Assembly (NCBI GenBank): GCA_964522605.1
Contig: CAZFWV010000159.1
Location: forward strand, 1 to 14,560
Direction of reading: 5' to 3'
From: CAVZLD01 sp964522605
GTDB taxonomy: Bacteria; Planctomycetota; Planctomycetia; Pirellulales; Pirellulaceae
Length of the DNA: 14,560 nt
Of this stretch, positions 8,336-14,560 are shown piece by piece. A program made the position numbers and the translations under genes. The notes below the pieces were generated by a model. It did not search any database. It was not told the origin of the DNA and was given only the letters and a program-made list of their open reading frames with translations. The number at the start of each line of letters is the position of its first letter. Positions within the stretch are counted from its first letter, which is position 1.

Positions 8336-8595
8336 CCGCCTGTGTTCCCAAGTCCCAGAGGGACAGGACGCAATTCGTGGAAAGCTGATGATCCTAACAG
8401 ACGTGGAGCGGCTTGACGAGAACCAAAGATCGCCGTCAAACGGCCGATCGCCGGTCGCGCCGCTGCCTGATCAGCTCCAAAAGTGCATGCAGTGGATCGG
8501 TGAATTTCCGGATTCCCTCCTCCATCGAGCTCGTGCCGTTTAAAAGTCCTGGTTTTGCAGGCGTTTATGGGCAGGATTTACTCGTCCTCTACTCC

Positions 8596-8628
8596 TTAAT
8601 CCTCGCCTGACGGCTGCGGGTTAAACGA
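8596..8628 (-). repeat. Imperfect palindrome preceded by TCGTTTAACC
   Basis: Positions 8596-8624 form a nested imperfect palindrome: TTAATCC at 8596-8602 faces GGGTTAA at 8618-8624, with GCC-TGAC-GGC at the centre (8604-8613). On the minus strand it begins TCGTTTAACC, identical to the 10 bases at 4875-4866. It is probably another member of a dispersed intergenic repeat family. Two copies in one window are suggestive but not proof. Confidence 0.45.
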
Positions 8629-8853
8629 ATCGCCACGAATTCCTGTTTGGAGACTCCGGAGACACCACCACTTGAAGGCTACACGACGTCCATCAGCACG
8701 GCCTCCAACCCCTCCAGGTCAGCGTCGAGGTCAGAGTCAACTGGCGGCAGACGTCGTGACGACCCCCGTTCCTGCCGACCGGAAATTGGAGGAGGTGGGG
8801 ATATTTAAGAGCTTTCGAAGCCTGGGAGGACCAGGGGCATCTTGCGGATTCTA

Positions 8854-8865
8854 AGGAATATTCCT
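8854..8865. promoter_or_regulatory. Perfect 12-base palindrome upstream of the BBP7-type gene
   Basis: AGGAATATTCCT is a perfect palindrome ending 36 bases before the ATG at 8902, where a dimeric regulator could bind near a promoter. A 12-base palindrome can occur by chance, so operator status is only a suggestion. Confidence 0.25.
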
Positions 8866-8896
8866 GTTGTAGCGACCTGATTTCGCCGATTACGCA

Positions 8897-8901
8897 GAGG
8901 G
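8897..8901 (+). promoter_or_regulatory. Candidate ribosome binding site for the BBP7-type gene
   Basis: GAGGG abuts the ATG at 8902 but stands 9 bases before a second in-frame ATG at 8911. The spacing therefore favours 8911 as the real start (509 residues), three codons shorter than the listed gene. Confidence 0.4.
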
Positions 8902-10440
8902 ATGAAAAAAATGACCAAATGGGCGGAGCTGCTAGCTAACCAGCCAGTCAGGCCGCAGGGTTCTCAACCGAGGGGAAAAACGGTGCGAGTTAGGGCAACA
9001 TACAATCGGGCTCGGATTCGAGTTTTGATGGTCTTGGCCTGTCTCTTCTGCAGCTCCGCAGCCGCTGTTCAGGGCCAAGTGCGGTTTGCCAGCCCACCAG
9101 ATAATGCCATGGTGGCGAACGGATCTCCGGTCCGTGTCAATCCGTTTCGCACACCACAGGATGTGCAGCAAGTCCAATTCGAACAGATCCCGCCGCAGGT
9201 CCCTTCACCGGCGGACGAGGCCGCGCTGTCGGCGGGCAGCAGTCCATCGATTCTGAGCCCCCCGGATGTCTCGGGCGAATCGGTGCCACCTGGGGCTGCC
9301 GCGTACGATCTGCAGCTGGCATCACCCGACGGGACGCTGATGTACACGGACGAGTTCATCGGAGCGCCGCTGGAAGATTCGTTGGCGGCTGAGGCGCCGG
9401 CGATGGTCTACAGCACGAACGAATGGTTTCGCCGTGGATACTGGTACAGCCAGCAGGATATCGTGGCGATGCTGCGGACGGATGTGAAGAATGTTTATTT
9501 CTCGACCGACCAGTCCGTCAGCCAGATGCAGGATCGACCGATGTTGACGTCCGTGTCGGTCACCCCGACCTATGCGCCGGGTACGCGTCTGACGCTCGGA
9601 CGTTTCCTGGGGCAGGATGTGGCGAATCGCGACTATACGCTCGAAGTGGCCTTCCTCGGTCTGTTTGACTACACGGAACGTGCCACGTTGTCGGGAATTC
9701 TGGCCACTGCGTTGGGGCAGAACAACGAGTATCAGTTTCCCTTCGGAGTGACCGGCCCCGGTGTTCCCGGTTTCAGCTCCATCGTTGAGCAACAGTTCAT
9801 CGACGACATGCGCCACGATATCTTGTATTCGTCTGACCTGAATAGCCTCGAGTTCAACTTTCGAATTCTGAGCCGACCGCTCCGAGACCGTTTAGCCCTG
9901 CAACCCAACGGCAGCTGGATCCGTTATGGGACGCCCAGCCATCTGATTTCGTACTTGATGGGTCTGCGGGGTGTGTCGATCAACGAGACGATGCGTTACG
10001 AGAGCGAGTCGCTGACGCAAGACTTTCAGTCGGGACTTTACCAGGTTCGAACAAGGAACGACATGTTCGGCCTCCAGATCGGCACCGAGTTGGTAGAGAA
10101 CTACACGAACTGGAGTTGGGGCGGACGTTTTAAAGCAGCGGGCCTGTACAACTTCGCGGACCGCCGCAGCGATTTGCGACAGGAGTTCTTCGACGTCGAG
10201 TTCACCAATTCAGAGAACGTGAGCAAGGAGAACTTGGCGATTCTATTGGAAGGTGGTTTGATGGCGACGTATCAGCTGCGCGCCAACTTGTCGGTCCGGG
10301 TTGCCTATGACGCGATGTACGTCACGGGCTTTGCCATCGCGCCAGAGAATATGCGGATCTCCGACACATTCCCTCGGTTCGAAGTCACCGGCGACACGAT
10401 CTATCACGGACTGTCAGCTGGCTTTGAGATGCTGTGGTAG
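8902..10440 (+). CDS. BBP7-type outer-membrane beta-barrel protein
   Basis: The product has 512 residues from the ATG at 8902 (509 from 8911). A basic N-terminal extension of about 40 residues leads into a hydrophobic stretch at 41-57 (VLMVLACLFCSSAAAVQ), consistent with a Sec signal with a long n-region. Residues 60-170 are rich in Pro, Ala and Ser and probably disordered. From about 171 (NEWFRRGYWYSQQDIVAML) the sequence takes on alternating beta-strand character and ends YHGLSAGFEMLW, with the aromatic C-terminal residue typical of outer-membrane barrels. This matches the planctomycete BBP7 family, predicted barrel proteins of unknown cargo. The next gene downstream is an RND/MMPL transporter on the same strand, but 489 bases away, so a joint function is not established. 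Confidence 0.8.
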   Translation: MKKMTKWAELLANQPVRPQGSQPRGKTVRVRATYNRARIRVLMVLACLFCSSAAAVQGQVRFASPPDNAMVANGSPVRVNPFRTPQDVQQVQFEQIPPQVPSPADEAALSAGSSPSILSPPDVSGESVPPGAAAYDLQLASPDGTLMYTDEFIGAPLEDSLAAEAPAMVYSTNEWFRRGYWYSQQDIVAMLRTDVKNVYFSTDQSVSQMQDRPMLTSVSVTPTYAPGTRLTLGRFLGQDVANRDYTLEVAFLGLFDYTERATLSGILATALGQNNEYQFPFGVTGPGVPGFSSIVEQQFIDDMRHDILYSSDLNSLEFNFRILSRPLRDRLALQPNGSWIRYGTPSHLISYLMGLRGVSINETMRYESESLTQDFQSGLYQVRTRNDMFGLQIGTELVENYTNWSWGGRFKAAGLYNFADRRSDLRQEFFDVEFTNSENVSKENLAILLEGGLMATYQLRANLSVRVAYDAMYVTGFAIAPENMRISDTFPRFEVTGDTIYHGLSAGFEMLW

Positions 10441-10503
10441 CGGACGCGTCTGGGGGTATAAGCGAAAGCGAATCATGCTCCGACGGGACCGAAAGAGAAG
10501 GGA

Positions 10504-10583
10504 AAACCACAGATTTGACGGAGGGTACGGATCGGCACAGACTGATCCGTGGACATCCGTGTCATCTGCTGGATCCGCGGTTT
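10504..10583. repeat. Long imperfect palindrome built of ATCCG/CGGAT words
   Basis: The outer arms start AACCACAGAT (10505-10514) and end ATCCGCGGTT (10573-10582), pairing at 8 of 10 positions. The inner arms ACGGATC (10527-10533) and GATCCGT (10544-10550) pair perfectly around a 10-base loop. The arms repeat CGGAT/ATCCG at short intervals. I recall similar degenerate intergenic elements in planctomycete and other bacterial genomes, but could not confirm this here. Confidence 0.5.
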
Positions 10584-10691
10584 CTCTTTGATCTTCGGTT
10601 CCACTCGACTTGTGCGCAACAACCAGGACGACCTTCCCTTTGCAGCGCGGCAAACGGACAGCTCAGCGCCGCGCGATCGTCAAAGATTCTC

Positions 10692-10710
10692 AATCCGTGC
10701 TAATCCGCAC
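10692..10710. repeat. Partial copy of the ATCCG-word element
   Basis: AATCCGTGCTAATCCGCAC repeats the AATCCG word twice within 19 bases. It resembles half of the palindrome at 10504-10583, about 110 bases away, and may be a decayed or partial copy. Confidence 0.35.
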
Positions 10711-10920
10711 TTACGAACAGCATCCCGACAACGATGTTCAAGGAGCAAACCCGCTTGGGCCTGCCGGTGGCAGCCGTAGGCGCACACGGCAATCTTCACT
10801 ATCCTGACAAGATGGGTCTTTATATGTCGACATCTGCACGTCGGCGAACTGGTGTTGTCTCGGGTTTTCGGCGGGAACGATTTGTGACTCGCGAGCTGGT
10901 TTTCGGCGGCGAGTGACAGC

Positions 10921-10924
10921 AGGA
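10921..10924 (+). promoter_or_regulatory. Ribosome binding site of the RND/MMPL transporter
   Basis: AGGA stands 5 bases before the ATG at 10930, supporting that start. The first membrane span begins about ten residues into the protein, as expected for the family. Confidence 0.55.
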
Positions 10925-10929
10925 CGGGT

Positions 10930-13900
10930 ATGAAGCGACCTTTCTTCGCACGTCACGCTGTGCTGATTCTGATGGCCATCTTTTTTCTGGCTCCCTTTGC
11001 CCTGCGCGGAGCTCGGATGGCGCTGCAGAGCATGAAGAATGACGTCAAGGACTGGTTGCCCGATGATTTCAAGGAAACGGCGGAACTGGATTGGTTTCGC
11101 GAGCATTTCCTGGGCGAGCAGTTTGTCGTCGTGAGTTGGGAGGGTTGTACGGGGCGCAGCGATGACGAATCGTTCATGACGCTGGTCGACAAACTCTTTC
11201 CCGAGGTGCCTCCGTCGATCGTTCAGCGACGGGCGGAGGCCGCGGCCGCCGGCACGACGGAGCTGGTGGATGATACTCATTCGTCACCGTTGGGGAGCGA
11301 AGAGCATTGGCCGGTCGAAGTGCGCCGCCGCGATTTCATCGATCCACGTTTGGATCTGTATGTCCGACAACTGAAGCTGACCGATCTTCCGCCGGAGCAG
11401 GACTTCATCGGAAATCAACTTGGCTTGTACTATGCGGGTCCAGACCTGGACAACTGGTCGGGAGAGCAAGAGAAGTGGTTGCGCGGATTCGGGGATCAAT
11501 GGTATTACCTGACGCCGGAAGGAGATCTTTATCAGTGGCGGGGAGGCTCTTCGGTCATTCAACCACTCGTCAATTTTGTGCGACATCTTTTCACGCGCGA
11601 GAAGTTGCACGGGGATCATGTCAAATCGCTCGGCGCGCTCGATGGCCCCTGGTATTACGCTAACCCTCGCCGCCTTGCCGCGCGGATGTTCAAGACGGTC
11701 ACAACCGGCCCGGGAGTGTTGCACGAGCTGACGCGACCAGGAGGATCGCTGGAAAACGACACCCAGACGGCTCTGCATCGTTTGTCCGGTTCGTTGTTCG
11801 GCGAAGATGGACAGCAAACCTGCTTAGTGATTACCTTGACCGACGCGGCAAAACGCGACCTGCGACACGCTCTCGGTCGAGGCATCCTCGGAAAACCGAA
11901 AGGCGAATTGCTGGTCCTGGCCGAGGAGGCAGGGATTCGCCCGCCACCCGATCCGCTGTTGTTGCCACCCGCCATCAGTTGGATGCTTCCCCCGCGGTCG
12001 ATGCCCAACCCGCCGGTGATCAAGCTGGGGGGGCCCCCCGTGGATAACGTGGCCATCGATGAGGAAGGACAGATTACGCTCGTCCGTCTCGTGGGACTTT
12101 CCGTCCTGGTCGGCGTCGTCTTGTCCTGGCTCAGTTTCCACAGCTTCGCCGTCACGGCGATGGTCTTCTTTGTCGGCGGAGTGAGCGCGTTCGCCAGTCT
12201 ATCGATCGTCTATTGGAGCGGGCAAAGCGTCGACGCGGTCTTGATGTCGATGCCCTCGCTGGTCTACGTACTGGGACTGTCAGGTGCGGTCCACATTGTC
12301 AACTATTATCGTGAATCGTTGCGCGAAACCGGACTGCAGCGCGCATCGGGTGAAGCGTTACGTCTCGGTTGGAAACCGTGCACGCTGGCGGCGATCACCA
12401 CGGCGCTGGGGCTGTTATCGTTGTACGCCAGCAACATTCTGCCAATTCGAAAATTCGGAACGTTCTCGGCCACCGGTGTCTTGGCCACTTTGATTCTGCT
12501 GTTCACCTTCCTGCCCGCCGCGCTGCAACTTTGGCCGCCCCGCCGCTTCCGCTCAGCCGTACAGGGTGCTCCCAAGCTAAGTCGACTGGAACGGGGCATC
12601 GATCAGTTCTGGCAACGAACGGGCGGTTGGGTCGTGCGACATTACGCGCTGGTCGGTTCGTTCTGTCTGATCGCCATGGTCAGTATCGGGCTTGGAGTTC
12701 AGCGCATTCGCACGGATGTGCAGTTGCTGAAGATGTTCGATGCCGACGCGACGATCATCCAGGATTACCGTTGGCTGGAGATGAATCTGGGCCGACTGGT
12801 TCCGATGGAGATTGTGATCCGCGTCCGTCCCGAACTGTTGCGCGATGAATCCGCACGAGCAGACGCTCCGGCCGAAGCGGCCACCCAGGATGCGCTGGCG
12901 TTAAATTTCCTGGAACGGATGGAAATTGTCGACTATGTGCAGCAGGTCCTGGAACGGGAGTTCGGTGAGACGGGTGAACGGATCATCGGGCAGGCGATGT
13001 CCGCGGTCACTTTCGCTCCGCCCTTACCGGGATCGGGTGGTGGGCTGATGAAGGTCGCCGAACGGGGCGGGATGAGTCGCAGCCTCGAGGATCACCGCGA
13101 TGAATTCCTGCGAACCGACTACCTGCGGACGGATCGACAAGACGAGTCCGAACTGTGGCGGATCAGCTTACGCTTGGGTGCGCTAAACAACGTCGACTAC
13201 GGTCGATTCGTCGGTGACCTCAAGCAGGCGGTCGAACCGGTGCTGCAGGCATATCGGTTCCGACAGGAGGTGCTGCAGGCGATCCAGCAGCAACGCGGCG
13301 CCGACGGAACACGAAAGGCGAGTGTTTACCTGGTCGGCGCGCCGCTCGGTCGCTCGGCTTCCGCCGGACAACCGAGAAGCGACGCGGGATCGGCGGTGGA
13401 GCAAACCGGCGACCCAACACAAACGGAAGTCTTTGCCAAGGTCCTGGGCCGATTGCTGCGCAATGCGGGGCTTGAGTTGCGAGACTGGTATGATCCCCGC
13501 TTCCAACCACCAAAAGATTGGCAACCGCTACTGGCGCGACAGGACTGTGTCGTGCTGATCGGCGCCAACTCAGAAATCGATTTCGAGGTTCTGAAGCAAC
13601 ATAGTCCGCTGCTGATCGATGCACGCGATCATCAGTTCCAAATTGGGCAACTGAGTGCCAACGACCGGAAGGAATTGGTTTCGGCCGTCTACACCGGTGT
13701 GGTGCCGGTCGTCTATAAGGCTCAGCGGACGCTGCTGAACAGCCTGATCGAGAGCACGTTCTGGGCGTTTGTGATGATTGCCGTCGTGATGGTGCTGGTC
13801 GTTCGCAGTCCCTGGGCGGGCATGCTTTCGATGATCCCCAATGTGTTTCCCGTGTTCGTCATTTTCGGATTCATGGGCTGGCGCAATCTGATGGTTGATA

Positions 13901-14325
13901 TTGGCAGTATGATGACGGCCAGCGTGGCGATGGGAGTCGCCGTCGATGACACGATTCATTTTCTGACCTGGTTCCGCCGCGGTCTGGACAAGGGGATGGA
14001 CCGCATTGGAGCGATTATGCTCGCCTATCGCCGAGTGGGAATGGCGATGACGCAGACGACGGCCATCGGCGGATTGGGCTTGTCGATTTTCGCCTTCAGC
14101 ACGTTTACTCCGACGCAACGCTTCGGCACCCTGATGTTGACCTTGCTCTGCACGGCACTGGTGGGTGACCTGATCTTCCTGCCGGCGTTACTGGCCAGCC
14201 CACTGGGTCGCGTCTTTGAACGGCGAGCCAAAGCGAAGTCGACGACTCCGTCGCGCGAGCCCCGCATCGGTCCACCGCATTCGATTCGTGGTCGACGAAG
14301 CGATCGCATCCTGCAGGACGAGTGA
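10930..14325 (+). CDS. RND superfamily (MMPL-type) inner-membrane transporter
   Basis: The product has 1131 residues with the classic duplicated RND plan: TM1 about 10-27, a large periplasmic loop 28-382, TM2-TM6 between 384 and 535, TM7 about 572-591, a second loop 592-935, and TM8-TM12 between 938 and 1090. In TM10 the motif MGVAVDDTIHFL (1001-1012) carries the Asp pair expected for proton coupling. The matching site in TM4 reads GLSGAVHIVN (449-458) and lacks Asp. Family members move lipids, hopanoids or other hydrophobic compounds using the proton gradient; the substrate here is unknown. The second loop holds an unusual alpha/beta segment at 797-905 (see findings). The C-terminal 40 residues are basic and probably cytoplasmic. 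The stop is 12 bases from the stop of the convergent glpD-like gene. The family is secure; the role is not. Confidence 0.9.
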   Translation: MKRPFFARHAVLILMAIFFLAPFALRGARMALQSMKNDVKDWLPDDFKETAELDWFREHFLGEQFVVVSWEGCTGRSDDESFMTLVDKLFPEVPPSIVQRRAEAAAAGTTELVDDTHSSPLGSEEHWPVEVRRRDFIDPRLDLYVRQLKLTDLPPEQDFIGNQLGLYYAGPDLDNWSGEQEKWLRGFGDQWYYLTPEGDLYQWRGGSSVIQPLVNFVRHLFTREKLHGDHVKSLGALDGPWYYANPRRLAARMFKTVTTGPGVLHELTRPGGSLENDTQTALHRLSGSLFGEDGQQTCLVITLTDAAKRDLRHALGRGILGKPKGELLVLAEEAGIRPPPDPLLLPPAISWMLPPRSMPNPPVIKLGGPPVDNVAIDEEGQITLVRLVGLSVLVGVVLSWLSFHSFAVTAMVFFVGGVSAFASLSIVYWSGQSVDAVLMSMPSLVYVLGLSGAVHIVNYYRESLRETGLQRASGEALRLGWKPCTLAAITTALGLLSLYASNILPIRKFGTFSATGVLATLILLFTFLPAALQLWPPRRFRSAVQGAPKLSRLERGIDQFWQRTGGWVVRHYALVGSFCLIAMVSIGLGVQRIRTDVQLLKMFDADATIIQDYRWLEMNLGRLVPMEIVIRVRPELLRDESARADAPAEAATQDALALNFLERMEIVDYVQQVLEREFGETGERIIGQAMSAVTFAPPLPGSGGGLMKVAERGGMSRSLEDHRDEFLRTDYLRTDRQDESELWRISLRLGALNNVDYGRFVGDLKQAVEPVLQAYRFRQEVLQAIQQQRGADGTRKASVYLVGAPLGRSASAGQPRSDAGSAVEQTGDPTQTEVFAKVLGRLLRNAGLELRDWYDPRFQPPKDWQPLLARQDCVVLIGANSEIDFEVLKQHSPLLIDARDHQFQIGQLSANDRKELVSAVYTGVVPVVYKAQRTLLNSLIESTFWAFVMIAVVMVLVVRSPWAGMLSMIPNVFPVFVIFGFMGWRNLMVDIGSMMTASVAMGVAVDDTIHFLTWFRRGLDKGMDRIGAIMLAYRRVGMAMTQTTAIGGLGLSIFAFSTFTPTQRFGTLMLTLLCTALVGDLIFLPALLASPLGRVFERRAKAKSTTPSREPRIGPPHSIRGRRSDRILQDE

Positions 14326-14337
14326 CCGACCGAATTC

Positions 14338-14560
14338 TCATGGGGCGTGTAGTTTCAAAGCTCGCGTATCTGTGATCGGCTTTCGCGCAGGCAGGGTTGC
14401 AGCGAGTCGACGCAGGACTTTTTCGGCGGTAGCACGATACGTCGTCAGTTTGCCCCCGAAAATGGACAGCACCCGGGGGCGTTTGGCGTCATCGACGAGG
14501 AGTTGTGTTTCTCGTGAGCGGCGGGAGGCGGCCCCGCCGGCCGGCAGCACGCGCAATCCG
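14338..14560 (-). CDS. GlpD-like FAD-dependent glycerol-3-phosphate dehydrogenase, C-terminal part (5' end outside window)
   Basis: The frame is open from the right window edge to a TGA at 14340-14338. The visible 73 residues include SRETQLLVDD followed by LSIFGGKLTTYRATAEKVL, the highly conserved late FAD-domain motif of GlpD (GGKLTTYR), where the enzyme oxidises glycerol-3-phosphate to dihydroxyacetone phosphate and passes electrons to quinone. Only 31 residues follow GGKLTTYR before the stop. Typical GlpD proteins have well over 100 more, forming a helical C-terminal domain. The gene may be a short family variant or truncated. No downstream frame continues the GlpD sequence, since the DNA beyond is the transporter gene. 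Recognition rests on this short stretch, so another DAO-family oxidoreductase remains possible. Confidence 0.7.
   Translation of the reverse strand, partial: GLRVLPAGGAASRRSRETQLLVDDAKRPRVLSIFGGKLTTYRATAEKVLRRLAATLPARKPITDTRALKLHAP

Larger units (their letters stand above)
8188..8901. other. Divergent intergenic spacer, no convincing gene
   Basis: This 714-base stretch separates the SEC-C/TPR gene (minus) from the BBP7-type gene (plus), so promoters for both should lie here. I could not fit a confident -35/-10 pair. It holds two palindromic elements listed separately (8273-8335, 8596-8628), a small hairpin at 8428-8449 (GATCGCCG with CGGCCGATC), a CCTGG/CCAGG stem at 8821-8835, and a 12-base palindrome at 8854-8865. 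Short open frames at 8413-8610 and 8672-8854 have no recognisable protein character and no ribosome site, and I do not call them genes. Confidence 0.6.
10441..10929. other. Intergenic spacer rich in repeat-like sequence
   Basis: This 489-base spacer lies between the BBP7-type gene and the transporter. It contains the ATCCG-word palindrome at 10504-10583, a related fragment at 10692-10710, and a GCGCGGC/GCCGCGC stem at 10645-10651 and 10668-10674. I see no terminator with a T-run after the barrel gene. A short open frame at 10734-10916 has no recognisable protein character and is not called. Confidence 0.55.

Noticed and set aside
8413..8854. Two short plus-strand frames in the divergent spacer
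   Set aside because: No ribosome site and no protein-like composition; one overlaps a palindromic repeat.
6005..8901. FMN riboswitch controlling ribD
   Set aside because: No conserved FMN-aptamer-like sequence was seen upstream of ribD or of the first gene in the run; I could not run a covariance search.
10734..10916. A 60-codon plus-strand frame just before the transporter
   Set aside because: No recognisable features and no clear ribosome site; its frame continues from repeat-like sequence.
10738..12155. Several minus-strand frames antisense to the transporter and its leader region
   Set aside because: They lie opposite a long, clearly recognisable membrane protein and show only GC-driven low-information sequence.

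Overview
The window looks like a chromosomal segment of a planctomycete, most likely a Pirellulaceae-type organism. This rests on three things. One is a beta-barrel protein ending in the pattern typical of the planctomycete BBP7 porin family. Another is a secreted PQQ-type propeller next to a secreted glycosidase-like protein. The third is a palindromic repeat that translates as a GEGEALAEP-like peptide, a type I associate with planctomycete genomes. No taxonomic marker gene is present, so the assignment is inference.

Positions 1-8187 are a run of five genes, all on the minus strand. In transcription order they are: a SEC-C zinc-motif/TPR protein (8187-6022); ribD, riboflavin biosynthesis (6004-4907); a large secreted GH71/GH99-like protein with a CBM9-like C-terminus (4731-2410); phoU (2249-1539); and a secreted PQQ-type beta-propeller protein (1524 to beyond the left edge). 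Spacing is tight between the SEC-C gene and ribD and between phoU and the propeller gene. Gaps of 175 and 160 bases flank the glycosidase gene, so it may be a separate unit. The five genes do not form one obvious pathway.

A 714-base divergent spacer (8188-8901) separates this run from two plus-strand genes. These are a BBP7-type outer-membrane barrel (8902-10440) and, after a 489-base spacer rich in repeat-like sequence, a 1131-residue RND/MMPL transporter (10930-14325). The right edge holds the 3' end of a glpD-like gene on the minus strand. It converges on the transporter with only 12 bases between the stop codons.

The main structural theme beyond the genes is palindromic repeats of at least four kinds, one of them read through in frame inside the glycosidase gene. 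The most unusual protein features are a beta-sandwich-like insertion that splits the glycosidase domain, a Rossmann-like segment in the second periplasmic loop of the transporter, and a GlpD-like protein that ends where its C-terminal domain should begin. I saw no tRNA, rRNA, CRISPR array, transposase gene, defence system or recognisable riboswitch.
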